Positions 25,621 to 33,756 of a stretch of 64,000 nucleotides of DNA are shown in pieces. Location: positions 1-64,000 of the forward strand of contig JBKDUF010000096.1 in NCBI GenBank assembly GCA_046339595.1, read 5' to 3'. Below the pieces are notes generated by a model. That model was not told the origin of the DNA, ran no database searches, and was given only the letters and a program-made list of their open reading frames with translations. The position numbers were made by a program, and so were the translations under genes. The stretch comes from Ga0077527 sp021300125. GTDB lineage: Bacteria > Pseudomonadota > Gammaproteobacteria > Burkholderiales > SG8-41. Every line of letters begins with the position of its first letter. Positions within the stretch are counted from its first letter, which is position 1.

Positions 25621-26904
25621 ATGAAGATCCATATCAAATCCGGACGGCTGATCGATCCCAGGCACGGTGTCGATGCCCAGCGCGATGTCTACATCGCCGC
25701 CGGAAAAATCGTTGCCATCGGCGAAGCCCCGGCCGGCTTCAGCGCAAACCGGGTGATCGATGCCGCTGGCCGGGTGGTGTGCCCGGGACTGGTGGACCTC
25801 GCGGTGCGGCTGCGCGAGCCGGGTTACGAGTACCTGGCCACGCTGGAAACCGAAATGAGGGCGGCGATTGCCGGCGGCGTGACCAGCCTGGCCTGCCCGC
25901 CGGATACCGATCCGCCCCTCGACGAGCCGGGCCTGGTGGAAATGCTCAAGTTCAGCGCCCGCAACCTGAACCAGGCGCACCTGTATCCGGTGGGTGCGCT
26001 GACCGCCGGCCTCAAGGGCAAGAACCTGACCGAAATGGCCGAGTTGCGCGACGCCGGCTGCGTCGCCTTCTCCCAGGCCGAAGCCCCATTTGCCGACACC
26101 CAGGTGCTGATGAACGCGCTGCAATACGCCGCGACCTTCGGCATCCCGGTGTGGTTACGCGCGCAGGATCCGGCGCTCGCCCGCCACGGCGTCGCCCATG
26201 AGGGCGAAGTGGCCACCCGCCTCGGACTGCCAGCGATCCCGGTCATGGCCGAGACCGTGGCACTGTCGACGATCCTGCTGATCGCACGCGAGACCGGCGC
26301 GCGCATCCACATCGCGCGGATCTCATCCGCCGAGGCAGTGGCCATGGTGCGCGATGCCAAGGCACGCGGTCTGCCGGTGACCTGCGACATCGGCGTCCAC
26401 CACCTCCACCTGTCGGAGATGGACATTGGCTACTTCGACCCCAATTGCAACCTGACCCCGCCATTGCGCAGCCAGCGTGACCGCGATGCGCTGCGTGGGG
26501 GACTGGCCGACGGCAGCATCGACGCGCTGTGCTCGGACCACACGCCAGTGGACGAGGACGCCAAGCAGCTGCCTTTCTCCGAGGCCGAACCCGGCGCCAC
26601 CGGCGTCGAACTGCTGCTGCCGCTGACGCTGAAATGGGCCGCAGAGGAAAAGCGTCCGCTGGCCGCCGCAATCGAACGCATTACCGTGAAGCCGGCGGCA
26701 ATCCTCGGCATCGACGCCGGCCATCTCGGTGTCGGTGCCAGCGCCGATGTCTGCATCTTCGATCCGGGCTGCGACTGGCGCATCGAGCCATCCGCGCTGT
26801 TCAGCCTGGGCAAGAACACGCCCTTCTCGGGCTACGAGATGCGTGGCCGGGTGACCCACACCCTGGTCAGCGGCAATCTCGTCTACGAGAAAAAATCTAA
26901 TTAA
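25621..26904 (+). CDS. pyrX: Dihydroorotase-like protein lacking metal ligands (PyrC'/PyrX type)
   Basis: A 427-residue amidohydrolase-fold protein of the class I dihydroorotase family. The zinc-binding DxHxH motif is replaced by DLAVR (residues 59-63) while the following LREPG is kept, and the late SDHAPH is SDHTPV. It should therefore not bind the usual metal pair. In Pseudomonas and relatives such an inactive paralogue, encoded directly after pyrB, is a structural partner of aspartate carbamoyltransferase; the same position here supports that role. A separate active dihydroorotase is expected elsewhere in the genome. Its TAA stop lies inside an AT-rich, IHF-like motif. Confidence 0.93.
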   Translation: MKIHIKSGRLIDPRHGVDAQRDVYIAAGKIVAIGEAPAGFSANRVIDAAGRVVCPGLVDLAVRLREPGYEYLATLETEMRAAIAGGVTSLACPPDTDPPLDEPGLVEMLKFSARNLNQAHLYPVGALTAGLKGKNLTEMAELRDAGCVAFSQAEAPFADTQVLMNALQYAATFGIPVWLRAQDPALARHGVAHEGEVATRLGLPAIPVMAETVALSTILLIARETGARIHIARISSAEAVAMVRDAKARGLPVTCDIGVHHLHLSEMDIGYFDPNCNLTPPLRSQRDRDALRGGLADGSIDALCSDHTPVDEDAKQLPFSEAEPGATGVELLLPLTLKWAAEEKRPLAAAIERITVKPAAILGIDAGHLGVGASADVCIFDPGCDWRIEPSALFSLGKNTPFSGYEMRGRVTHTLVSGNLVYEKKSN

Positions 26905-26917
26905 ATCAATAATTTAT
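26899..26917 (+). promoter_or_regulatory. AT-rich motif matching the IHF consensus, copy 1
   Basis: AATTAAATCAATAATTTAT covers the pyrX stop and the start of the gap before prlC. The inner AATCAATAATTTA fits the IHF consensus WATCAA-N4-TTR. The same 19-mer, with one mismatch, lies upstream of the lldD-like gene at 43920. Binding has not been shown. Confidence 0.5.
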
Positions 26918-27046
26918 AAATATTCCCGGGGCGCCGCACGGCGCTCTGCTGGTAAACTTGCGGCTGTGTTTGCTGTCTGATGCCCGTTGGCTGATCTGCA
27001 GCCCGCCGCACCGCCTGTCCGAATCAACCGCTGATTGAGTACCGTC

Positions 27047-29086
27047 ATGAATCCCCTGCTAGATTGTTCGGGCCTGCCCCGCTTCGCCGATTTCAAACCC
27101 GAGCTGGTCGCGCCCGCCGTTGACCAGCTGCTCGCAGAAAACCGCGCGCTGATTGCGCGCCTCGCCGCCGATCCCGCGGCACCGACCTGGGACAACTTCG
27201 CCGGCCCGCTGGAAGATGCCAACGAGCGCCTGCACCGCGCCTGGGGCCAGGTCGGCCATCTCAATGCGGTGGTGAACAGCCCGGAGCTGCGCGAGGCCTA
27301 CAACGGCAATCTGCCGAAAATCTCCCAGTACTACACCGAGCTCGGCCAGCATGAGGGGCTGTACAAAAAATTCAAGGCGCTGCGCACATCCGCTGTGTAC
27401 GACGGGCTGGCCGCAGCGCAGAAAAAAATCATCGACAACGAGGTGCGCGATTTCCGCCTCGGCGGCGCCGAACTCGCCGCAGACAAGCGGCCACGCTACA
27501 CCGAAATCCGCGACCGGCTGTCGATGCTCGGCTCGCGCTTCAGCGACAACCTGCTTGACGCGACGAACGCCTGGTCGCACTTCATCCGCGATGAGGCCGG
27601 ACTCGCCGGACTGCCCGACGATGCGCGCGAGGCCGCGCGCGAAGCGGCGCAGGCCGACGGCAAAGACGGCTGGAAATTCACGCTGCATGCGCCTTCCTAC
27701 CTGCCGGTACTGCAATACGCCGACGATCGCGGCCTGCGCGAGCGCATGTACCGCGCCTATGTCACGCGCGCTTCCGAATTCGGGGACGCCAAACTCGACA
27801 ACACCCCGCTGATCACCGAAATTGTCGCGCTGCGCCGCGAAATGGCGCAGCTGCTCGGGTTCGCCAGCTATGCCGAGTATTCGCTCGAGGCCAAGATGGC
27901 GGACACGCCGCAGCAGGTGATGCAGTTCCTGCGCGACCTCGCCGCGCGCGCAAGGCCCCATGCCGAAAAAGACCTCTCCGAACTGCGCGACTTCGCGCGC
28001 AAGGAACTGGGCATGACGGCGCTCGAGGCCTGGGACATCGCCTATGTCTCGGAGAAACTGCGTGCCGCGCGTTACGCCTTCTCCGAAAACGAGGTCAAGC
28101 AGTATTTCCCTGAAACCACGGTGCTGCCCGGGATGTTCAAGGTTGTCGAAACGTTGTTCGGCCTCACCATCAGTCCGACCGAGGCGCCGACCTGGCATCC
28201 GGACGTGCGCTTTTTCTCGATCCGCGACAAAGCCGGCGCGCTGGTCGGCCAGTTCTACCTCGACCTCTACGCGCGTTCGACCAAGCGCGGCGGCGCGTGG
28301 ATGGATGATGCGATCACCCGCCGCGCCACCGCCGCCGGCACGCAGACGCCGGTGGCTTATCTCAACTGCAATTTTTCCGCGCCCATCTCGGGAAAGCCCG
28401 CGCTGTTCACCCATGACGAGGTGATCACGCTGTTCCACGAGTTCGGCCACGGACTGCACCACCTGCTCACCCGCGTCGACTACCTCGGCGTGTCCGGCAT
28501 CAACGGCGTGGAATGGGATGCGGTGGAACTGCCCAGCCAGTTCATGGAGAACTTCTGCTGGGAGTGGGGTGTGGTGGAACCGATGACCCGCCACGCCGAC
28601 AGCGGCCAGCCACTGCCACGCGCACTGTTCGACAAGATGGTGGCGGCGAAGAACTTCCAGAGCGGCCTGCAGACGCTGCGCCAGGTCGAATTCGGCCTGT
28701 TCGACCTGCACCTGCACCACGACTTCGATCCTGCCGGCGGCGGCACTGCGCAGCAGCTGCTCGACCAGGTGCGGCGCGAGGTGGCCGTGCTGCTGCCGCC
28801 CCCGTACAACCGCTTCCCCAACAATTTCTCGCATATCTTCGCCGGCGGATATGCCGCGGGCTATTACAGCTACAAGTGGGCCGAGGTGCTGTCCGCCGAC
28901 GCCTACAGCCTGTTTGAGGAAAACGGCGTGCTCGATGCCGGCACCGGCCGCCGTTTCTGGGATGAAGTGCTGGGCGTGGGCGGCAGCAGGCCGGCGCTTG
29001 AATCCTTTGTCGCCTTCCGCGGCCGCGAACCGAAGATCGATGCCCTGCTGCGCCACAACGGCATGGTCGAACCGCAGCCGGCCTGA
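27047..29086 (+). CDS. prlC: Oligopeptidase A (M3 metallopeptidase)
   Basis: Cytosolic zinc endopeptidase that degrades signal peptides and short peptides. The 679-residue protein has the M3 zinc motif HEFGHGLHH beginning at residue 464, with the third ligand expected in the downstream GVEWDAVELPSQFMENF stretch. Length and the C-terminal FAGGYAAGYYSYKWAEVLSAD region match E. coli PrlC. The ATG at 27047 is preferred over the TTG twelve bases earlier. The 142-base gap upstream contains an AT-rich motif but no clear promoter consensus. Small exported and DNA-repair genes follow. Confidence 0.95.
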   Translation: MNPLLDCSGLPRFADFKPELVAPAVDQLLAENRALIARLAADPAAPTWDNFAGPLEDANERLHRAWGQVGHLNAVVNSPELREAYNGNLPKISQYYTELGQHEGLYKKFKALRTSAVYDGLAAAQKKIIDNEVRDFRLGGAELAADKRPRYTEIRDRLSMLGSRFSDNLLDATNAWSHFIRDEAGLAGLPDDAREAAREAAQADGKDGWKFTLHAPSYLPVLQYADDRGLRERMYRAYVTRASEFGDAKLDNTPLITEIVALRREMAQLLGFASYAEYSLEAKMADTPQQVMQFLRDLAARARPHAEKDLSELRDFARKELGMTALEAWDIAYVSEKLRAARYAFSENEVKQYFPETTVLPGMFKVVETLFGLTISPTEAPTWHPDVRFFSIRDKAGALVGQFYLDLYARSTKRGGAWMDDAITRRATAAGTQTPVAYLNCNFSAPISGKPALFTHDEVITLFHEFGHGLHHLLTRVDYLGVSGINGVEWDAVELPSQFMENFCWEWGVVEPMTRHADSGQPLPRALFDKMVAAKNFQSGLQTLRQVEFGLFDLHLHHDFDPAGGGTAQQLLDQVRREVAVLLPPPYNRFPNNFSHIFAGGYAAGYYSYKWAEVLSADAYSLFEENGVLDAGTGRRFWDEVLGVGGSRPALESFVAFRGREPKIDALLRHNGMVEPQPA

Positions 29087-29140
29087 GGGCCTGCTCGCGG
29101 TATCATCGCTGCGCCAGCACCACTACGGCGGAGGCCCGAC

Positions 29141-29728
29141 ATGCGCAAAACCTGCACCCTGATCCTTGCCCTGCTGCTTTGCGGCGGCGCCCAGGCCGCC
29201 CAGCTTTACCGCTGGGTTGACGACAAGGGCCGCGTCGAATGGCGCGACACGCCGCCGCCGCCCAACGCCAAGAAGGTAGAGCGCCGCAGCGTTGGCGGCA
29301 GCGTGGTCGAAACCTCGACCCTGCCCTTCAGCGTGCAGCAGGCGATGCAGAACTTCCCGCTGGTGCTCTATGTCACCGACTGCGGTGAAGGCTGCACCAA
29401 GGCGCGTGAACACCTCAACCGCCGCGGCCTGCCCTATACCGAGCGTAACCCTCAGGACGATTTCGAGGCCTTTCGCAAACTCACCGATGGCCGGGTCGAG
29501 GTGCCGCTGCTTTTCGTCGGCCGCCAGGCTTTGCGCGGCTACGAGCAGGGCGCCTGGGATACGGCACTCGACGCAGCGGGTTACCCGCGCGTGGTGATCG
29601 GCGCCAAGCCCCAGCCCAAGCCCGCGCCGGCGGCCAAACCGCCCGCAGCGGCCCCAGCCGGCGAAGCCGCGGCCGCGCCTGCAGCAGGCACACCAGCTGC
29701 AGCAGCCACCCCGCCCGCCACCCCTTGA
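29141..29728 (+). CDS. Exported DUF4124 / glutaredoxin-like protein
   Basis: A 195-residue protein with a signal peptide (cleavage after about AQA, residue 19), a DUF4124 segment (QLYRWVDDKGRVEWRDTPPP), and a glutaredoxin-like domain (about residues 60-135: VLYVTDCGEGC, VPLLFVG). The active site is C-x3-C rather than the usual C-x2-C, so redox activity is uncertain. The last ~45 residues are a low-complexity Ala/Pro tail. The gene overlaps the xthA start by four bases (TTGA). A periplasmic thiol or envelope role is plausible but not established. Confidence 0.85.
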   Translation: MRKTCTLILALLLCGGAQAAQLYRWVDDKGRVEWRDTPPPPNAKKVERRSVGGSVVETSTLPFSVQQAMQNFPLVLYVTDCGEGCTKAREHLNRRGLPYTERNPQDDFEAFRKLTDGRVEVPLLFVGRQALRGYEQGAWDTALDAAGYPRVVIGAKPQPKPAPAAKPPAAAPAGEAAAAPAAGTPAAAATPPATP

Positions 29729-30492
29729 AGCTTGCCACCTGGAACGTCAACTCGCTGAAGGTCCGGCTGCCGCAGGTGCTGGACTGGCTGGCACAACACC
29801 GGCCCGATGTGCTGTGCCTGCAGGAAACCAAGCTCGAGGATGCGAACTTCCCGCGCGCCGAACTGGAAGCCGCCGGTTACCAGGCTGCTTTCAGCGGCCA
29901 GAAAACCTACAACGGCGTCGCCATCCTCAGCCGCAAGCCGGTGACGGAGGTCATCACCGGCATACCCGGCTACGCCGACCCGCAGAAGCGGGTGATCGCG
30001 GCCACGCTCGACGGTGTGCGCGTGGTCTGCGGCTACATGCCCAACGGTGAATCGGTGGAATCCGACAAATACCGTTACAAGCTTGAATGGTATGCCGCGC
30101 TCACCGGATGGCTGCGGGACGAGCTGCAGCGCCACCCGAAACTCGCCCTGCTTGGAGACTTCAACATCGCTCCGGCGGATGCCGATGTGCATGACCCGCA
30201 GGCCTGGGCCGGGAAGGTGCTGTGCAGCGAGCCTGAACGCGCGGCCTTCGGCGCCCTGGTGGCGCTGGACCTGTCCGACACCTTCCGCCAGTTCCAGCAG
30301 CCAGAGCGTTCGTATTCGTGGTGGGATTACCGGATGAATGCCTTCCGCCGCAAGATGGGCCTGCGCATCGACCACATCCTCGCCTCGAAACCGCTGGCGG
30401 CGACCTGCACGTCAGCGCTCATTGACACCGCACCCCGCGGCAACGAACGGCCTTCGGACCACGCGCCGGTGGTGGCCGAATTCTCGGCCTGA
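29725..30492 (+). CDS. xthA: Exodeoxyribonuclease III
   Basis: Base-excision-repair AP endonuclease with 3'-5' exonuclease activity. The 255-residue protein has ATWNVNSLKVRL at its start, the metal-binding Glu in CLQETKLED, the GDFNIAPADAD catalytic Asp/Asn motif, the WWDYR motif and the final SDHAPVVAEF catalytic Asp-His. It starts with TTG at 29725, overlapping the upstream TGA; the next residues KLATWNVNS are where the family begins, so this rare start is likely right. It converges with ntrC, stops seven bases apart. Confidence 0.94.
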   Translation: MKLATWNVNSLKVRLPQVLDWLAQHRPDVLCLQETKLEDANFPRAELEAAGYQAAFSGQKTYNGVAILSRKPVTEVITGIPGYADPQKRVIAATLDGVRVVCGYMPNGESVESDKYRYKLEWYAALTGWLRDELQRHPKLALLGDFNIAPADADVHDPQAWAGKVLCSEPERAAFGALVALDLSDTFRQFQQPERSYSWWDYRMNAFRRKMGLRIDHILASKPLAATCTSALIDTAPRGNERPSDHAPVVAEFSA

Positions 30493-30499
30493 CGGGCGC

Positions 30500-31903
30500 T
30501 TACGCGTCCTCGCCGCGCCCCGGCTCGAGCTTCAGTTCCTGGATCTTGCGGGTCAGCGTGTTGCGCCCCAGGCCCAGCAGCTGTGCCGCCTCGATGCGGC
30601 GCCCGCCGGTCTGCGCCAGCGCCTTCAGGATCAGCGTGCGCTCGAACTGGCGGGTGAGCTCTTCCATGATGGCGGTCTCGCCGCGGTGCAGGCGCAACTC
30701 GGCCTCCCGGCCCAGCGCCGTCGCCCAGTCCTCGCCGCCGGCCGGCACTGCTTCGCTGCGCATTTCCGGCGGCAGGTCCTTGACCTCGATCATCGCCGCC
30801 GGCGCCATCACCGTCAGCCAGTGGCAGAGATTCTCGAGCTGGCGCACGTTGCCGGGCAGTTCCTGCATCGACAGGTAGTTGAGCGTCGCCTCTGAAAGCC
30901 GTTTCGGCTCGACACCGAGTTCGCGCGCGCTTTTCTGCAGGAAATGCCGGGCCAGCAGCGGAATGTCCTCACGCCGCTCGCGCAGCGGTGGCAGGCGCAG
31001 CCGGATCACGTTGAGGCGGTGAAACAGGTCTTCGCGGAACAGCCCCTGTTTCACCCGCGCATCGAGGTCCTGGTGGGTTGCCGCGATCACCCGTACATTG
31101 GCCTTGATCGGCTGATGGCCGCCGACGCGGTAGAAATGGCCGTCGGAGAGCACGCGCAGCAGACGTGTCTGCAGCTCCTGCGGCATGTCGCCGATCTCAT
31201 CGAGAAACAGCGTGCCGCCCTCGGCCTGCTCGAAACGGCCGCGGCGCATGTTCTGGGCGCCGGTGAAAGCCCCGCGCTCATGACCGAACAATTCGGACTC
31301 CAGCAACTCCTTCGGGATCGCGGCGGTGTTGATGGCGATGAACGGCCGGCCGGCGCGGGGACTGTGGCGGTGCAGCGCACTGGCCACCAGTTCCTTGCCG
31401 CTGCCCGATTCGCCGGTGATCAGCACCGTGGCGTGCGACTGCGAAAGGCGGCCGATGGCACGGAACACTTCCTGCATCGCCGGCGCCTGGCCCAGCATTT
31501 CCGGCATCGATTCGACAACTTCGCCGGCCGAATCCTGGCGTACGCTCTCGTCCATCGCGCGGCGGATCAACTCCACCGCATGATCGACATCAAAGGGCTT
31601 GGGCAGGTACTCGTAGGCCCCGCCCTGGAAGGCGGTGACCGCGCTTTCGAGGTCGGAATACGCGGTCATGATGATTACCGGCAGCGATGGATGCCGCGCC
31701 TTCGCCTGCTGCAGCAGTTCGAGCCCGGACTCGCCGGGCATGCGGATGTCGCTCACCACCACCTGCGGGATTTCCTCGTCGAGCGCGGCCAGCGCATCGC
31801 GGGCCGAGGCAAAGGCCTTGAACGCGATGTTCTCCCGGGTCAGCGCCTTTTCGAACACCCAGCGGATGGAACGATCGTCATCAATGATCCAGACAGGTTT
31901 CAT
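30500..31903 (-). CDS. ntrC: Nitrogen regulation response regulator NtrC
   Basis: Sigma-54-dependent activator of nitrogen genes. The 467-residue protein has a receiver domain with phospho-Asp at residue 52 (SDIRMPG), an AAA+ domain with Walker A GESGSGKE and the sigma-54-contacting GAFTGA loop, and a C-terminal Fis-type helix-turn-helix (RRIEAAQLLGLGRNTLTRK). It is 17 bases downstream of ntrB. The upstream glnA region carries two sites of the NtrC type, so this protein is very probably the regulator of its own operon's first gene. Confidence 0.97.
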   Translation of the reverse strand: MKPVWIIDDDRSIRWVFEKALTRENIAFKAFASARDALAALDEEIPQVVVSDIRMPGESGLELLQQAKARHPSLPVIIMTAYSDLESAVTAFQGGAYEYLPKPFDVDHAVELIRRAMDESVRQDSAGEVVESMPEMLGQAPAMQEVFRAIGRLSQSHATVLITGESGSGKELVASALHRHSPRAGRPFIAINTAAIPKELLESELFGHERGAFTGAQNMRRGRFEQAEGGTLFLDEIGDMPQELQTRLLRVLSDGHFYRVGGHQPIKANVRVIAATHQDLDARVKQGLFREDLFHRLNVIRLRLPPLRERREDIPLLARHFLQKSARELGVEPKRLSEATLNYLSMQELPGNVRQLENLCHWLTVMAPAAMIEVKDLPPEMRSEAVPAGGEDWATALGREAELRLHRGETAIMEELTRQFERTLILKALAQTGGRRIEAAQLLGLGRNTLTRKIQELKLEPGRGEDA

Positions 31904-31920
31904 GATTTCGCTTCTTTCGG

Positions 31921-33012
31921 TCAGTGCTGCATGGCGGGCCGGGCATCATCCTGCACCGGTAACAGCAGCGTGAAACAGGTTTTTCCGGGCACGCTGTCGA
32001 ACGTGATTGCGCCGCGGTGCTGGGTAGTGAAGTTGTGCGCGATGGTAAGGCCAAGCCCGCTGCCACCCTCGCGCCCGGAGATCAGCGGCTGGAACACGCG
32101 CTCGCGCATGTTCTCCGGTATGCCCGGACCGTTGTCGCAGATGTCGATCTGCACCGCGTGACGGTAACGGCGGCGCACCAGCGTCACCTGGCGGGCAATG
32201 CGGGTGCGCAGACGGATTTCGCCGTTACTCATGCCGGCGCCCTTGATTGCCTGGGCGGCGTTGCGCACGATGTTGAGTGCCACCTGGATCAGCTGTTCCC
32301 GGTCGCCGGTGAGTGTCGGCAGGCTGGTGTCGTAATCGCGGCGCACGGCGATGCCCGGAAACTCGGCCAGCATCACGCTGCGTACGCGCTCGAGTACCTC
32401 GTGGATGTTGACCGGCCCTGGCAGTGGCAGCCGGTGCGGCGTCAGCAGGCGGTCCATCAGCGACTGCAGGCGGTCCGACTCCTTGATGATGACCTGGGTG
32501 TATTCGTGCAGACCGGGCCGCTCCAGTTCGCGGTCAAGCAGCTGCGCTGCACCCCGGATGCCGCCGAGCGGATTCTTGATTTCGTGCGCGAGGTTGCGGA
32601 TCAGGTCGCGGTGCGCTTGGCTCTGTTCAAGCATGCGGGCTTCGCGTTCGATGCGAAGCTGGCGGTCAATCTGGCGGAACTCGAGCAGCATCGCCTGCGC
32701 GCCGCCAGGCAGTTCGGCCGGGCATACGGTGCAGGCCAGATTCAGCCGCTGCTTGGCCAGGCATACTTCAAGCTCGTGCTCGGTATAGGCGGAATGGTTG
32801 ACGCGCGATTGCTGGATCGCCGCATCCAGCACCGCATTTTCGCCGAGCAGGCGGTCCAGCGTGAGCATGGCCACGCTGGAGTGGGACAACTCGAACAGGT
32901 TTTCGGCAGAAGGATTCATGTACACCACGGAGTGTTCGTCATCAATGACGATCACCGCGGTGGCCAGCAGGTCAAGACCGGCCAGCGGGCCCGCCAGCAC
33001 GGCCGCATTCAT
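31921..33012 (-). CDS. ntrB: Nitrogen regulation sensor histidine kinase NtrB
   Basis: Cytosolic kinase/phosphatase that phosphorylates NtrC; in the known system PII controls the switch. The 363-residue protein has an N-terminal PAS domain, the H-box NLAHEIKNPLGG with phospho-His at 143, N-box NIVRNAAQA, and ATP-lid motifs DNGPGIP and GSGLGLTIA. No membrane segment is present, as expected. The ATG at 33012 has GCGGAG before it; the longer frame is rejected because it runs back into the DUF4124 gene. ntrC follows 17 bases later. Confidence 0.96.
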   Translation of the reverse strand: MNAAVLAGPLAGLDLLATAVIVIDDEHSVVYMNPSAENLFELSHSSVAMLTLDRLLGENAVLDAAIQQSRVNHSAYTEHELEVCLAKQRLNLACTVCPAELPGGAQAMLLEFRQIDRQLRIEREARMLEQSQAHRDLIRNLAHEIKNPLGGIRGAAQLLDRELERPGLHEYTQVIIKESDRLQSLMDRLLTPHRLPLPGPVNIHEVLERVRSVMLAEFPGIAVRRDYDTSLPTLTGDREQLIQVALNIVRNAAQAIKGAGMSNGEIRLRTRIARQVTLVRRRYRHAVQIDICDNGPGIPENMRERVFQPLISGREGGSGLGLTIAHNFTTQHRGAITFDSVPGKTCFTLLLPVQDDARPAMQH

Positions 33013-33076
33013 CGATGCACTCCGCTGGGCCCGGCAAGGTGCAGGCCAGCCACGGCGCGGCAGGACGCCGCGCGAT

Positions 33077-33562
33077 TCAGCGCAGTGAGGAAATTTCCTT
33101 GCGCAGGTTGGCGATGTTGTTCTCGTGCAGCGCGACCTTCCTGCGGAACGGTTCGAGCCGCTCGAGCACGCGCTGGTAATTGCGCTCGTTGCCCAGGCGC
33201 ACGGCTTCCTGTTCGGCAAGATCGCGCCGTGCCTGTTCTAGCAGGCGCTCCTCGTTGGCCAGTTCCTGTTCGAGGATCTTGCGCCGGCCGTTGTCGCGTT
33301 GCTGCTGGGTCGAGGGATCGACCTTCGGAAAATCGCCGCTGCCGGCTGCCGACGGCGGCGGCTTGCCCGGTGTTGCTGCCGGCTTGGGCGCAGGCACCGT
33401 GCTCAGCTGGGGCAGGTTCATCGGCTTGCAGCCGGCCGCCTCGGATTTGACGTTGGTGAAGCGTTTGTTGCCGTCGCGGTCGATGCACTCCCAGATCTCG
33501 GCCTGGGCCGGGATGCTCAGGGCGCACAACAGCAACAGCCAGAAAGATCGGGGATTGCGCAT
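33077..33562 (-). CDS. Exported DUF4124 protein with a coiled coil
   Basis: A 161-residue protein with a signal peptide (LLLLCALSIPAQA, cleavage near residue 21), a DUF4124 segment (EIWECIDRDGNKRFTNVKSEAAGCKPM, with two cysteines), a proline-rich linker, and a C-terminal coiled coil of about 75 residues (ILEQELANEERLLEQARRD and on). The ATG at 33562 follows GAGG at a good distance. It is inserted between the glnA terminator and ntrB, so it probably shares a transcript with ntrBC although its envelope location does not obviously fit nitrogen control. Function unknown. Confidence 0.85.
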   Translation of the reverse strand: MRNPRSFWLLLLCALSIPAQAEIWECIDRDGNKRFTNVKSEAAGCKPMNLPQLSTVPAPKPAATPGKPPPSAAGSGDFPKVDPSTQQQRDNGRRKILEQELANEERLLEQARRDLAEQEAVRLGNERNYQRVLERLEPFRRKVALHENNIANLRKEISSLR

Positions 33563-33712
33563 CAGCAGCCTCGGGGTGACCTGCAGCCAGCGCCGGAGCT
33601 GCGCCAGCGGGCGGCTTGGGCACGCCATCTTTGGGCAACATGGGATTGGCTCGCTAAGTCTATGTCAGCAAAGGAAAAGTGGCAATCAAGCCGGGCTGCC
33701 CCGGCCGAAAAC

Positions 33713-33740
33713 AAAAGGGCGGGCACCAGCCCGCCCTTTT
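33713..33740 (-). terminator. Strong intrinsic terminator after glnA
   Basis: Twelve-base arms AAAAGGGCGGGC and GCCCGCCCTTTT with an ACCA loop, 17 bases after the glnA stop on the minus strand. On that strand the stem is followed by a T-rich tract (TTTTG then TTTT); on the plus strand the arm itself also ends in TTTT, so it could act both ways. It separates glnA from the DUF4124-ntrB-ntrC genes. Confidence 0.88.
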
Positions 33741-33756
33741 GCCCCGGCTCAGACCA

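Noticed and set aside
27059..29056. A 665-codon open frame opposite prlC
   Set aside because: prlC has all expected motifs including HEFGH; the antisense frame has no recognisable domain.
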